From Paracoccaceae bacterium (GTDB taxonomy: Bacteria > Pseudomonadota > Alphaproteobacteria > Rhodobacterales > Rhodobacteraceae), in the NCBI GenBank assembly GCA_020622085.1, contig JAHRYM010000001.1, positions 1,206,508 to 1,270,507 of the forward strand: DNA of 64,000 nt, given 5' to 3'. The notes below the pieces were generated by a model that was given only the letters and a program-made list of their open reading frames with translations, searched no databases and was not told the origin of the DNA. A program made the position numbers and the translations under genes. Below are positions 31,078-40,459 of this stretch, one piece after another (position 1 is the stretch's first letter; every line of letters begins with the position of its first letter).

Positions 31078-32619
31078 GTGTTGACGGACGCAGGCATTTT
31101 CGTGGGCGGCGGTGGTGAAGGTTATGGCACACCGCAGGAACTGCTCTTGCGATATGGAAACCGCCACGGGCTGATTGCCGGGGCGACGGGCACCGGCAAG
31201 ACCATCACGCTCCAGATACTTGCGGAATCCTTCTCGCGCGCGGGAGTTCCGGTGTTCATGGCCGACGTGAAGGGCGACCTTTCCGGCATGGCCAGGCCCG
31301 GCAGTGCCGACAGCAAGCTGCACGAACCCTTCGCCAAGCGGTCCGCGACCATCGGCTATGACCTGCAATACACCGCCTTCCCCGTTACCTTCTGGGATCT
31401 TTTCGGCGAACAGGGCCATCCGGTGCGCACCACGGTTTCGGAAATGGGGCCGCTGCTTCTGTCTAGGCTGATGGAACTGACCGAGCCGCAGGAGGGCGTT
31501 CTCAACATCGCCTTCCGGCTGGCCGATGAAGAGGAACTGCCGCTGCTTGATCTGAAGGACTTGCAGGCGATGCTGGTCTGGATCGGCCAGAACGCGGCCG
31601 AGATCGGTCTGCGCTACGGCAACGTCTCGCCCGCGACCGTGGGGGCTATCCAGCGCCAGCTTCTGGTGCTGGAAAATCAGGGCGCCGCGAAATTCTTCGG
31701 CGAACCGGCGCTGGATCTGGCGGACATGATGCAACTGGCCCCGGACGGGCGCGGGATGATCAACATCCTCGCCTCGGACAAGCTGATGGGCTCGCCCCGG
31801 CTTTACGCCACATTCCTGCTCTGGCTCCTGTCGGAACTCTTCGAAACCCTCCCCGAGGTGGGCGACCCCGACAAACCGAAGTTCGTCTTCTTCTTCGACG
31901 AGGCGCATCTGCTGTTTGACGACGCGCCCAAGGCGCTTCTGTCGAAGGTCGAACAGGTCGCCCGACTGATCCGGTCAAAGGGGGTGGGGGTCTATTTCAT
32001 CACCCAGAATCCCGCCGACGTTCCCGACGACATCCTCGGACAGTTGTCGAACCGGGTCCAGCATGCGCTGCGGGCCTTCACCGCCAAGGATCAGCTGGAC
32101 CTGAGACGCGCCGCGCAGAACTACCGGCCGAACCCGCGATTCGACACCGAGACCGCCATCAAGGAAGTGGGCACCGGCGAGGCCGTGACATCCTTCCTCG
32201 AGGCGAAGGGTGCCCCCGGGATGGTCGAGCGGACACTGGTGCGCCCGCCTGCCAGCCAGGTCGGCCCGATCACCGCCGACGAACGCCAGCGGATCATTGC
32301 CGGCTCTGCGCTTGCCGCCAGATACAGCCAGACCATCGACCGCGATTCCGCCTTCGAGCGGCTGCAAGGCCGCGCCCAGGCGGCCGCGGCCGAAGCCGCG
32401 CGCGCCAAGGCCGATGCCGAGGCCGCAAGCGCCGAGGAACGCCAGTATCGCAACGCGCGGCGCTATGACGATGCCCTGCCGCGTCGAACCGCCACACGCA
32501 CCAGCCGATCGGACAGCCTGGTGCAGACCTTCGGCAAGAGCGTCGTGCGCCAGCTTGGCACCAAGACCGGCCAGGCGATCGTGCGCGGCATCCTTGGCAG
32601 CCTGTTCAAGTCGCGCTGA
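31078..32619 (+). CDS. HerA-like ATPase, DUF853 family
   Basis: This protein of about 513 residues belongs to the DUF853 (helicase HerA-like, FtsK/HerA superfamily) group. Walker A is GATGTGKT at about residues 35-42 and Walker B is FVFFFDEAHLLF. The arginine-containing IRSKGVGVYFITQNPADVP segment is conserved. The C-terminus is an Ala/Glu/Arg-rich coiled coil followed by a short basic tail. Cellular function in bacteria is not established; a DNA or protein translocating motor is likely. The start is uncertain: GTG at 31078 has GGGAG six bases upstream, while TTG at 31060 or 31030 is possible. Confidence 0.88.
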   Translation: MLTDAGIFVGGGGEGYGTPQELLLRYGNRHGLIAGATGTGKTITLQILAESFSRAGVPVFMADVKGDLSGMARPGSADSKLHEPFAKRSATIGYDLQYTAFPVTFWDLFGEQGHPVRTTVSEMGPLLLSRLMELTEPQEGVLNIAFRLADEEELPLLDLKDLQAMLVWIGQNAAEIGLRYGNVSPATVGAIQRQLLVLENQGAAKFFGEPALDLADMMQLAPDGRGMINILASDKLMGSPRLYATFLLWLLSELFETLPEVGDPDKPKFVFFFDEAHLLFDDAPKALLSKVEQVARLIRSKGVGVYFITQNPADVPDDILGQLSNRVQHALRAFTAKDQLDLRRAAQNYRPNPRFDTETAIKEVGTGEAVTSFLEAKGAPGMVERTLVRPPASQVGPITADERQRIIAGSALAARYSQTIDRDSAFERLQGRAQAAAAEAARAKADAEAASAEERQYRNARRYDDALPRRTATRTSRSDSLVQTFGKSVVRQLGTKTGQAIVRGILGSLFKSR

Positions 32620-32794
32620 CGGCCAAGGCGCGGATGATCGCCGGATGCCCATGGGCGGCGTGGGCCGGGGCCACGAGGCGCCGCCCCCGGTTCACGTCTT
32701 CTGACAAGCCGGTGAGGTCTTCCCCCGCGCGGTTGTTCCGGGCTTGACCCCGGCCTAAGCCTTGTTCCGACGATGCAATCAGGGGAAAAGGGCC

Positions 32795-33373
32795 ATGTCT
32801 CAGGAACTTGATCGACGCCGGGTGCTGGTGCAATCCATGGGCGCGCTGCTGGCCGCACCAGCCGTCCTTCGCGCGGGGGCGGCAGCGGCCGCGGATCGGG
32901 GCGACGGTTTTGCCCGCAACAACATCTCGAGTTTTCGCGCGCAGGACTGGCGCGATCATTTCGACGGCCTCGGCAAGGCCACGATCATCGCCGATACCAC
33001 ATCGCGTGCGCTGCATTTCTGGGACGCGAGCGGCAGCGATTACCGTGTCTTTCCGACCTCGGTGCCGATCTCCGAAGACCTGACCAGGCGCGGCCACACC
33101 CGTGTCGTGCGCAAGCGCGTCGGGCCCGACTGGACGCCCACGGCCTCGATGGTGGCGCGCAATCCGTCGCTGAGATACATGCCGCCGGGGCCGGGCAACC
33201 CGTTGGGAACCCACGCGATGTATCTGGACTGGCCGGCCTATCTGATCCACGGCACCCACGATACCCGCAAGATCGGCCGGCCGTCGTCGGATGGTTGCAT
33301 CGGGCTTTACAACGACATGATCGCCCAACTCTTCGCCCTGACCCCTGTCGGCGCCCAGGTGCTGATCCTGTGA
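32795..33373 (+). CDS. L,D-transpeptidase, YkuD family
   Basis: This 192-residue exported enzyme forms 3-3 or lipoprotein cross-links in peptidoglycan. The start at 32795 (MSQELDRRRVLVQSMGALL) follows AGGGGAAAAGGG. The twin-arginine-like RRR, hydrophobic stretch and AAAAAD cleavage region suggest Tat or Sec export. The YkuD active site is HGTHDTRKIG then SSDGCIGL, giving His152 and Cys168. The domain ends soon after, as in short one-domain members. Confidence 0.93.
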   Translation: MSQELDRRRVLVQSMGALLAAPAVLRAGAAAAADRGDGFARNNISSFRAQDWRDHFDGLGKATIIADTTSRALHFWDASGSDYRVFPTSVPISEDLTRRGHTRVVRKRVGPDWTPTASMVARNPSLRYMPPGPGNPLGTHAMYLDWPAYLIHGTHDTRKIGRPSSDGCIGLYNDMIAQLFALTPVGAQVLIL

Positions 33374-33493
33374 CGCAAGACCCTTGGCTTCGCATGTCCG
33401 CCAAGGAAGATTTCCGTCAAAGGTGATTGCACTTCGGGCCGCAACGCATTCAAATGGCACATCGAATGCCGGAAATCCAGGACAGGGCGCAAG

Positions 33494-34453
33494 GTGGGAT
33501 ATGTGGCGCGGGCCTCGGCGGGTTGGAGGCGGTTCATCTGGCCGGTCATCGGATTTGCGGCCATCGCGGTGTCGTTCTGGCTTCTGGCACGCGAATTGCG
33601 CGGCATGTCCTGGGTGGAGCTCTGGCAAAGCTTCCATGCGATCCCGCTGCGGAACTGGATACTCGTCGTGGGCTGCACGCTCGGCTGCTATACGGTGTTG
33701 GGGCTTTATGACGTGCTGGCGCTTCGGCATCTGCGTCGCAAGCTGAACTTCGGCTTTGTCCTGGCAACCTCGCTGACCACCTATGCCATAGCCCACAACA
33801 TCGGGGCTTCCGCCCTGTCGGGGGCGGTGATCCGTTACCGGGCCTATTCCACCAAGGGTCTGAGCGGCGCCGAGGTCGGGATGGTGGTCACCTTCTGCTC
33901 GCTCACATTTGCGCTCGGGGTGATGCTGCTCCTGGGGATCGACTTCCTGTTGACACCGACGCTGGAACAGCGGTTCGCGCAGTTTCTGCCGCCCGCGGTG
34001 CTCCATTGGGTTGCACTGGGACTCCTGTTGCCGATCGTGCTTTATCTGCTGGGGAGCATCCTGTCGCCGCCGCCGCTGCGCATCCGCGGTTTCGTCCTGA
34101 CATATCCGCGGCCCGCCATCGCGCTGCTGCAACTGGCCGTTGCGCCGATCGAGATCCTCTTTGCGGCCGGCATCCTCTATTTCGCGCTGCCGGGCGACGG
34201 AAACCCCGGCTACTGGGTGGTGATGGCGGTCTTTGTCACGGCCTTCTCTCTTGCGCTTCTGTCACATGCGCCGGGTGGGCTCGGTGTGTTCGAACTGGCA
34301 GTGCTGACGGCGCTGCCGGAGTTCCAGCCCGAAGTGGTGCTGGCGGCACTCCTGGTGTTTCGCTTCTTCTACCTTCTGATCCCGCTTGCCGCGGGTCTGG
34401 TGATGATTGCGCTCTTTGAACACAGCCGGCTCCGGTCCGATGATGCCGCCTGA
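33494..34453 (+). CDS. Flippase-like integral membrane protein (UPF0104)
   Basis: This protein of about 319 residues has roughly eight membrane helices, the first being WPVIGFAAIAVSFWLLA. It belongs to the lysylphosphatidylglycerol synthase transmembrane / UPF0104 family. Typical segments are YAIAHNIGASALSGAVIRYR, LSGAEVGMVVTFCSLTFALG and SHAPGGLGVFELAVL near the end. The family moves or presents lipids across the inner membrane, but the substrate here is unknown. It lacks the MprF catalytic domain. The start is GTG at 33494 or 33503. It is convergent with the CNNM-type gene. Confidence 0.85.
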   Translation: MGYVARASAGWRRFIWPVIGFAAIAVSFWLLARELRGMSWVELWQSFHAIPLRNWILVVGCTLGCYTVLGLYDVLALRHLRRKLNFGFVLATSLTTYAIAHNIGASALSGAVIRYRAYSTKGLSGAEVGMVVTFCSLTFALGVMLLLGIDFLLTPTLEQRFAQFLPPAVLHWVALGLLLPIVLYLLGSILSPPPLRIRGFVLTYPRPAIALLQLAVAPIEILFAAGILYFALPGDGNPGYWVVMAVFVTAFSLALLSHAPGGLGVFELAVLTALPEFQPEVVLAALLVFRFFYLLIPLAAGLVMIALFEHSRLRSDDAA

Positions 34454-34544
34454 CCGCGATCGCCGCCCGGCCGGAGGCATCCCGCAGGACTGATCCCGCA
34501 GGCTGATCCCTCCTCGGACGGCGCGCCACAAGGCCCACCGCCAT

Positions 34545-35852
34545 TCAGGCTCCAAGCGGGCGGATCTTCAGCCGGGTGATGCGATTGTCCTTGCGCGCGG
34601 CCACTTCGAAGCGGAAACCGTGAAAGCTGAACACCTGGCCCTCGGCGGGGATCAGCTGCGCCTCGTTGATGACAAGGCCGGCGATGGTGTTGGCGGCATC
34701 GTCGGGCAAGGCCCAGTCCATCGCCCGGTTCAGGTCGCGGATCGACATGGCGCCTTCCACCACCACATCCCCCGCCTCGGTCCGCTGCACGGCATGTTCC
34801 GCCTTCACGTCGAACTCGTCGGTAATCTGGCCGACGATTTCCTCAAGGATGTCTTCCAGGGTGATCAGCCCGCGCAGGTCGCCGTATTCGTCGACCACCA
34901 ACGCCACATGCGCCCGACGCTTGAGAAATGCGCGCATCTGTTCGTCCAGCGGCGTTGTCTCGGGCACGAAATAGGGCTTCATCGCCACCGACTGGATATC
35001 GAGGTCCGAAACCGAATCAAGGTTGCCGTCGCCTTCGCGCAGAAACTTCTGCACCGCGCGCAGCAGATCCTTGGAATGGATGATCCCCACCACGTTGTCG
35101 CGCACGCCCCGGTATAGCGGCAGCCGGGTATGGGGCGAGGCCAGCGCCTGCGCGATCAGGGCATTCGGGTCGGCCTCGGCATCCAGCATCTCGATCTGGC
35201 TGCGGTGGCGCATCACTTCATCAACGGTGCGGTCCGACAGGTCCAGCGCCCCGAGCAGGCGCTGGCGGTCTTCGCGCTCGAGCATTCCCCCCGATTCTCC
35301 CAGCGCCAGCGCCCCCGCGATTTCCTCGCGCACCGAGTGCAAGGGATCCTCCGCCTCGGCACGCAGCCCGAAGATCCGCAGGATCCGCCGGGCAATGCCC
35401 TCGACCAGCCAGATGACAGGGGACAGCAAGGCCAGAGCCAGTGCGACCGGACGCGCCGCACGGGCCGCGATCTCCTCGGGTCGTGCAATGGCCAGGTTGC
35501 GGGGCAGGGCTTCGGCAACCACCAGCACCAGCGCCGCCACCGCCGGCACAGCGATTGCGACTCCGTGATCGGAATGGCGCAGTGCCAGCGCCGTCGCCAG
35601 CGCGGTGGCAAGGATCTTGGCGCCGTCCCCGGCCAGAGCCAGCGCGCCGGTCAACCTCTCGGGGGAAGCGATCAGCCGAAGCGCCCGCTCCGCCCTGGCG
35701 TCACCCCGGTCGGCCTGCGCCCTGAGCTTGCCGCGCGAGGCCAGCGTCAACGCCGTCTGCGCCGCCGCGACGCAGGCGCAAAGCGCCAGAAGAATCGCGA
35801 TCACGCCGCACAGGATCCAGTCGCCGGCGGTGAACGTCTGAACATCGGGCAT
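34545..35852 (-). CDS. CNNM/CorC-type membrane protein with CBS domains
   Basis: This 435-residue protein has an N-terminal DUF21 (CNNM) membrane domain to about residue 190 (AGDWILCGVIAILLALCACVAA is the first helix). A CBS pair follows (VMRHRSQIEMLD, YRGVRDNVVGIIHSKDL, VALVVDEYGDLRGLITLEDILEEIVG), then a C-terminal CorC/HlyC domain (VEGAMSIRDLNRAMDWALPD). Older annotation calls this family hemolysin (TlyC). Known members act in magnesium or cobalt export or resistance, so ion homeostasis is the most likely role. Confidence 0.92.
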   Translation of the reverse strand: MPDVQTFTAGDWILCGVIAILLALCACVAAAQTALTLASRGKLRAQADRGDARAERALRLIASPERLTGALALAGDGAKILATALATALALRHSDHGVAIAVPAVAALVLVVAEALPRNLAIARPEEIAARAARPVALALALLSPVIWLVEGIARRILRIFGLRAEAEDPLHSVREEIAGALALGESGGMLEREDRQRLLGALDLSDRTVDEVMRHRSQIEMLDAEADPNALIAQALASPHTRLPLYRGVRDNVVGIIHSKDLLRAVQKFLREGDGNLDSVSDLDIQSVAMKPYFVPETTPLDEQMRAFLKRRAHVALVVDEYGDLRGLITLEDILEEIVGQITDEFDVKAEHAVQRTEAGDVVVEGAMSIRDLNRAMDWALPDDAANTIAGLVINEAQLIPAEGQVFSFHGFRFEVAARKDNRITRLKIRPLGA

Positions 35853-35891
35853 GGCGGGTCAGTTTCCTGCAGGTAGCGGCGGCACGGGCAT

Positions 35892-36824
35892 TCAACTGCC
35901 GCGCGCCAGCGGATGATGGTTCAGGACCAGAGCCTTCAGCCGCTCGTCCAGGACATGGGTATAGATTTCCGTGGTCGAGACATCGGCATGGCCAAGCAGG
36001 GTCTGGATCGCCCGCAGGTCCGCGCCACCGGCCAGAAGATGGGTGGCGAAGGCATGGCGCAGCACATGCGGCGTTACCGCCGCAGGCGAGATGCCCGCCG
36101 CAACGCAAAGATCCTTCAGATGGCCATGGAAGCCCTGCCGCGTGACATGGCCTTCCGCCCCCCGGGCCGGAAACAGGAACCTGGACGGCGTAACCCGCCG
36201 CGCGATCCGCGCCTCTTCCTCGGCGGCATCGCGGTGGGCAAGCCATGCGGCCAGCGCCGCGCGCGCGGGCTGGGTCAGGGGCACCATCCGTTCCTTGTCG
36301 CCCTTGCCGCGCACCAGAAGCATGCGCGGATCCCCGCGCGCTGCCGCCACGGGCAGGCTCACCAGCTCGCTCACCCGCATGCCGGTGGCATAGATCAGCT
36401 CCATCAGGCAGGTCATGCGCAGCCGGTCGGCCGGGGTGCGCCCATGATCGCGCGCCGCCGACAGCAGCCGCGTCACATCGGCCTCGGACAGCGTCTTCGG
36501 CAGGCGCCGGTCCTTGCCGGGGCCGGCAATGCGAATGGCAGGATTGTCGCCGCGCCAACCTTCCTCATAGGCAAAACGGAAAAGCTGCCGGATCGCCGAG
36601 AGGCGCCGCGCGCGCGTGGCTTTCGACAGGCCCTCGGCCTCGCAGCGGATCAGATAGGCCTCGATCTCGGGGCGTGTCGCCGCGTCGAAGCTCGACCCGT
36701 GATGGCCCAGATAGCCCGCGAAATCCTTCAGGTCGCGTCCATAGGCCAGCCGCGTGTTGCGTGCCGCGCCCAGGTCGGCGGCCTGCGCATCCAGAAAGGT
36801 CGAGATCCAGCGATCGGCCGACAT
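35892..36824 (-). CDS. xerD: Site-specific tyrosine recombinase XerD
   Basis: XerD (310 residues) works with XerC at dif to resolve chromosome dimers. The N-terminal SAM-like core-binding domain (about 1-100) includes FLDAQAADLGAARNTRLAYGRDL. The catalytic set is Arg in ATGMRVSEL, His/Arg in HVLRHAFATHLL, His in LLGHADVSTTEIY and the Tyr in that last motif. It is chromosomal in context, not an element integrase. Its start overlaps the stop of the 519-residue protein upstream (ATGA). Confidence 0.93.
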   Translation of the reverse strand: MSADRWISTFLDAQAADLGAARNTRLAYGRDLKDFAGYLGHHGSSFDAATRPEIEAYLIRCEAEGLSKATRARRLSAIRQLFRFAYEEGWRGDNPAIRIAGPGKDRRLPKTLSEADVTRLLSAARDHGRTPADRLRMTCLMELIYATGMRVSELVSLPVAAARGDPRMLLVRGKGDKERMVPLTQPARAALAAWLAHRDAAEEEARIARRVTPSRFLFPARGAEGHVTRQGFHGHLKDLCVAAGISPAAVTPHVLRHAFATHLLAGGADLRAIQTLLGHADVSTTEIYTHVLDERLKALVLNHHPLARGS

Positions 36825-38383
36825 CAGCCCCGGCGCTCCAGCAGCATCAACTCCATCGCCGCCCGACGCGCCGTCTGCTCCAGCCCGACCTTGCGCAAGA
36901 GCGCGAGGCCCGACGACACCGCCCGCAGATCGCCGCGCGCGCCGTTCGTCACGTCATCGGCCGCCCTGAGCACCGCCTCGCCCGTCCGGCCATCCGCCAG
37001 AAGCCCCGCCAGGTCTTCGCCAGGATCGGCGTCGGGCTGGAACCCCTGCACGATCGCGCTGGCAAGCTGGCTTGGTGTCGGCGCCCTGGGGCGGCCCTGT
37101 GCCAGCCCGGTCAGGAATGACTCCTCGATACCCCTGGGCGCATGACGGCTGGCAATGGTTTCGCAGGCCGGCGACAAAAGTCCGATGCGATAGGCAACAT
37201 CCGCAGCTTCGCCCGTCAGGTCCACCGCCGCGAGGCGTTCGCCGTATAACGACGCAAAGGGAATTTCCAGCTCGACCGCCGAGAGCCGGTCCCAGACGAC
37301 CGGCAGGGTCAGCGCAATCTCATTGGCATTGCCGTCCGTGAGCGCCGCGTCGAACTCCTGCCAGGCCCGCACCCGGTCCCAGACCCCGCCCGAAGCCGCC
37401 GGGCGCTGTTCGGTGTAAAGGCCCAAAAGCACGTTCGGATCCAGCGCCCCGGTGCGGGCCAGCCGTTCCCCCGCCTCGATCCGGGATTTCCAGCCGGTGC
37501 TGGGGCGCAAGTCGGCATTGGCAAAGGCGACGGGCAGGGTGGCCGTCGGCTGCGGCTCTCCGATCGCCTCCATCAGTCGCAGGATCAGGGGCGACATTCG
37601 CGCGGGCGGGGGCAGGGGAGGCTCGCCCTCGTAGATTTCCGGGTCAAGGAATCGTGACAGCAGCGTGGCCATCTCGGGATCGATCTGGCCCAGAGCCTCG
37701 CCGGTCCGCAGGGACAGTGCCGCGGCGTTCCAGTCCCCACCGCGCGCCAGACAGAAGATCCGGGCCGGGAAGGTCGGCGCGATCTGCGGCGTCTTGCGCA
37801 TCTGCGCACAGGCGTGGTCCTCTTCGCCCAGAAGCAGCGCCACGTCGAACCAGCGCCGGAAGACCTCTGGCCGGGGCGTCGCCGGCAGGTTCAGCAGTTC
37901 CAGTGCCGGATCAAGCGCCCCCATGTCCAGAAGCTTGTCGACCCGCGCAAGAAACACCGTGCCCTGCGCATCCGACCCCTGAGGCGGCGCCGTTTCCGCA
38001 ATCATCAGCGTGGCCAGCAGTGACTGGATCGCCGGAACCGTGTCCGTCGCAGCCCCATGGATCGCTGCCGCGATCCCGGCCGCCGGCGCTGGCCCCCACA
38101 ATTCATGCGGCAGGCCGGATTTCGCGGCCGGCACCAGGCCCAGCGTATCAAGGTTGATCTGGTCGAGCGTGGTCGTCGTGATGGGCCGGGCCGCCGCCCC
38201 CCTTGTTACCGGGGGCTCGTCCGGATTTGGCCGCGCAACGACAGCCGACCCGCGCGGCAGGGCCGATGGCGTGGTCACGGATTTCGACAGCCAGTCGATG
38301 GCCGACATGGGGTCTTCTGCCCCGGCGGGGCCGGACAGGACCAGGCAGGCGACGATACTCAGGTGGCGGCTAGTTGCCCGCAT
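36824..38383 (-). CDS. Uncharacterised secreted protein, rhodobacterial
   Basis: This 519-residue protein has a signal peptide (MRATSRHLSIVACLVLSGPAGA-E). A Pro/Thr/Arg-rich segment follows, then a long helical repeat-like body with many LLxxA patterns (VFLARVDKLLDMGALDPALELLNL, FRRWFDVALLLGEEDHAC). The body suggests TPR- or HEAT-like helices. I know of similar genes upstream of xerD in Rhodobacterales but no function. It is co-translated with xerD and with the 45-residue membrane protein upstream, which it overlaps. Confidence 0.8.
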   Translation of the reverse strand: MRATSRHLSIVACLVLSGPAGAEDPMSAIDWLSKSVTTPSALPRGSAVVARPNPDEPPVTRGAAARPITTTTLDQINLDTLGLVPAAKSGLPHELWGPAPAAGIAAAIHGAATDTVPAIQSLLATLMIAETAPPQGSDAQGTVFLARVDKLLDMGALDPALELLNLPATPRPEVFRRWFDVALLLGEEDHACAQMRKTPQIAPTFPARIFCLARGGDWNAAALSLRTGEALGQIDPEMATLLSRFLDPEIYEGEPPLPPPARMSPLILRLMEAIGEPQPTATLPVAFANADLRPSTGWKSRIEAGERLARTGALDPNVLLGLYTEQRPAASGGVWDRVRAWQEFDAALTDGNANEIALTLPVVWDRLSAVELEIPFASLYGERLAAVDLTGEAADVAYRIGLLSPACETIASRHAPRGIEESFLTGLAQGRPRAPTPSQLASAIVQGFQPDADPGEDLAGLLADGRTGEAVLRAADDVTNGARGDLRAVSSGLALLRKVGLEQTARRAAMELMLLERRG

Positions 38384-38507
38384 TCAATTCGACCGGCTGG
38401 CGCACTTCGGCAGGTTCCGGTGCAAGATCGCCCAGATAGGAATAGCCGACAAGCCCCAGAAAGCCGACAAACATCAGGAAAACAAGTGCCTTGAAGAGAC
38501 GTGCCAT
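38370..38507 (-). CDS. 45-residue single-pass membrane protein
   Basis: This short gene encodes a basic start (MARLFK), one membrane segment (ALVFLMFVGFLGLVGYSYL) and a polar tail (GDLAPEPAEVRQPVELNAGN). The minus strand has GGCAGGACCG just before the ATG at 38507. It overlaps the start of the 519-residue secreted protein by 14 bases, so it leads that operon. The type II-like layout places the tail in the periplasm. Function is unknown. Confidence 0.72.
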   Translation of the reverse strand: MARLFKALVFLMFVGFLGLVGYSYLGDLAPEPAEVRQPVELNAGN

Positions 38508-38704
38508 CGGTCCTGCCAGTCCTCGATCGTGATTTTTCCACCTCTTTCCCGCAAGGGTTTCCAGCCGCTTGCGGACGGGTGCATCCCGAATATAACTGGC
38601 TTTTCCGACAAGTTCACGCCATTGAGGGCGAAAAGTTTCGACCATGGCGGGAGACCGCCGCAGAAAGGGTGGCGTGCCTTTTTGGGCGGCCCGGAGATTT
38701 GAGG

Positions 38705-39238
38705 ATGCGGCTTGCAAGGACGGTGGTTCTGGTCGGAATGATGGGGGCGGGCAAGACGGCCGTCGGCACCCAACTGGCCCGGATTCTGAACGTGCCTTTC
38801 GTCGATTGCGACGACGCGATCGAAGCCGCCGCCAACCGCTCCATCGCCGAGATCTTCGCCCGCGATGGCGAGGCGTTCTTCCGCGCCAAGGAATCACAGG
38901 TGCTGGCGCGGCTTCTGGCGGGGGCGCCCTGCGTGCTCTCGACCGGCGGCGGGGCCTTCCTTGCACCGCAGAACCGCGAGGAAATCGCGCGCCATGGCGT
39001 CTCGGTCTGGCTCAAGGCCGATCTCGACCTCTTGTGGCAGCGGGTGCGCCACAAGACGACGCGGCCCTTGCTGCGCACTCAGAACCCGCGCGAGACGCTG
39101 AAAACCCTGCTCGAGGCGCGATCGCCCACCTATTCGCTTGCCGATATTGAGGTCGGGGCGCGGTCGGATTATTCGATCGACGACATGGCGCGGCGGGTGA
39201 TCGCGGCGCTGGAAGCCCATGGCGGAGTGCTGGAATGA
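38705..39238 (+). CDS. aroK: Shikimate kinase
   Basis: AroK (177 residues) phosphorylates shikimate in aromatic amino-acid synthesis. The start at 38705 (MRLARTVVLVGMMGAGKTAVG) gives the family length; the longer frame is leader. The P-loop is GMMGAGKT, the substrate-binding DCDDAIE and LSTGGGAFL motifs follow, and the lid region has RPLLRTQNPRETL. GGAGATTTGAGG precedes the ATG. It overlaps aroB by four bases (ATGA) and is divergent from the xerD operon. Confidence 0.96.
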   Translation: MRLARTVVLVGMMGAGKTAVGTQLARILNVPFVDCDDAIEAAANRSIAEIFARDGEAFFRAKESQVLARLLAGAPCVLSTGGGAFLAPQNREEIARHGVSVWLKADLDLLWQRVRHKTTRPLLRTQNPRETLKTLLEARSPTYSLADIEVGARSDYSIDDMARRVIAALEAHGGVLE

Positions 39239-40362
39239 ACGGCGGACCCAAGCCCGACTGCGTGCATGTCGATCTGGGATCGCGCGCCTACGACGTGCGG
39301 ATCGGACGCGGCCTGATCGGGCGCGCGGGCGCCGAGATCGCGCCGCTGCTGCGCCGTCCGCAGGTGACGGTCGTCACCGATGAAACCGTGGGCGCCCTGC
39401 ATCTCGAGGCGTTGCGCGCGGGCCTTGGTGATATCGCCATGACGGCGCTTGCGCTGCCGGCGGGCGAGGCGACGAAGGGCTGGCCGCAGTTCACCCGCAG
39501 TGTCGAATGGCTACTTGCGGAAAAGGTTGAACGCAAGGACATCGTCATCGCCTTCGGCGGTGGCGTGATCGGCGATCTGGTGGGCTTCGCCGCCGCCGTG
39601 CTGCGCCGGGGCGTGCGCTTCGTGCAGATCCCGACGACGCTTCTGGCGCAGGTCGACAGCTCGGTTGGCGGCAAGACCGGCATAAACTCGACCCAGGGCA
39701 AGAACCTCATCGGCGCCTTCCACCAGCCCGCGCTGGTGCTCGCGGACATCGACGTGATGGACACGCTGCCCGCCCGCGATTTCCTGGCAGGTTATGGCGA
39801 AGTGGTGAAATACGGCCTTCTGGGCGATGCCGCCTTCTTCGACTGGCTCGAGTTGAACGGCCCCACGCTGGCCGGGGGCGACAAGGCGTTGCGCCAGCAG
39901 GCGGTCAGCCACTCGGTCGCCATGAAGGCCCGCATCGTCGAACGTGACGAGACCGAGGAAGGCGACCGCGCGCTTCTGAACCTCGGCCATACCTTCTGCC
40001 ACGCGCTCGAATCCGCCACCGGCTATTCCGACCGGCTTCTGCATGGCGAAGGCGTGGCCATCGGCTGTGCGCTGGCCTTCGAACTTTCGGCCCGAATGGG
40101 ATTTGTCTCTCAGGAAACCCCAAGCCGCCTGCGCGCCCACCTGCGGGCGATGGGCATGAAGACCGATCTTTCCGACATCTCCGGCGACCTGCCAGATGCC
40201 GATGCGCTGCTGGCGCTGATGGCGCAGGACAAGAAGGTGCAGGACGGCCGGTTGCGCTTCATCCTCGCCCGCGACATCGGCAGGGCCTTCGTGGCCGATG
40301 GAGTCGATCCCGGCCTTGTCCGTGCGCTCTTGTCCGAGGCGCTTGCCCATCGGCGCGGTTGA
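39235..40362 (+). CDS. aroB: 3-dehydroquinate synthase
   Basis: AroB (375 residues) converts DAHP to 3-dehydroquinate using NAD and a metal. Family motifs are DIVIAFGGGVIGDLVGFAAAVLRRG, PTTLLAQVDSSVGGKTGIN and NLIGAFHQP. The metal ligands lie in GYGEVVKYGL and NLGHTFCHALE, with HGEGVAIGCALA as third site. The aroK-aroB pair is standard. It ends at a large inverted repeat shared with the convergent M48 gene. Confidence 0.97.
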   Translation: MNGGPKPDCVHVDLGSRAYDVRIGRGLIGRAGAEIAPLLRRPQVTVVTDETVGALHLEALRAGLGDIAMTALALPAGEATKGWPQFTRSVEWLLAEKVERKDIVIAFGGGVIGDLVGFAAAVLRRGVRFVQIPTTLLAQVDSSVGGKTGINSTQGKNLIGAFHQPALVLADIDVMDTLPARDFLAGYGEVVKYGLLGDAAFFDWLELNGPTLAGGDKALRQQAVSHSVAMKARIVERDETEEGDRALLNLGHTFCHALESATGYSDRLLHGEGVAIGCALAFELSARMGFVSQETPSRLRAHLRAMGMKTDLSDISGDLPDADALLALMAQDKKVQDGRLRFILARDIGRAFVADGVDPGLVRALLSEALAHRRG

Positions 40363-40363
40363 A

Positions 40364-40430
40364 TGAGTATTTGGACAAAGAAGAAGCCGCATCGCGCACC
40401 ATTGCCGCTTCTTCTTTGCACAAATACTCA
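40364..40430. repeat. Inverted GAGTATTTGG repeat, bidirectional terminator candidate
   Basis: TGAGTATTTGGACAAAGAAG at the left is mirrored by CTTCTTTGCACAAATACTCA at the right with only two central mismatches. The arms extend inward by a further seven bases around a loop of about 15. It begins two bases after the aroB stop and lies between convergent genes. It is one of five members of this repeat family in the window. Confidence 0.85.
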
Positions 40431-40459
40431 GATCGCGACGGATCGTTCCGGGCCTGCGG

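Noticed and set aside
30838..31908. 356-codon minus-strand frame opposite the HerA-like ATPase
   Set aside because: Shadow frame. Only the terminators and the short cysteine-rich frame near its end were kept as observations.
35892..36824. Tyrosine recombinase as a sign of an integrated element
   Set aside because: Motifs and length fit chromosomal XerD, and no attachment site or mobile cargo flanks it.
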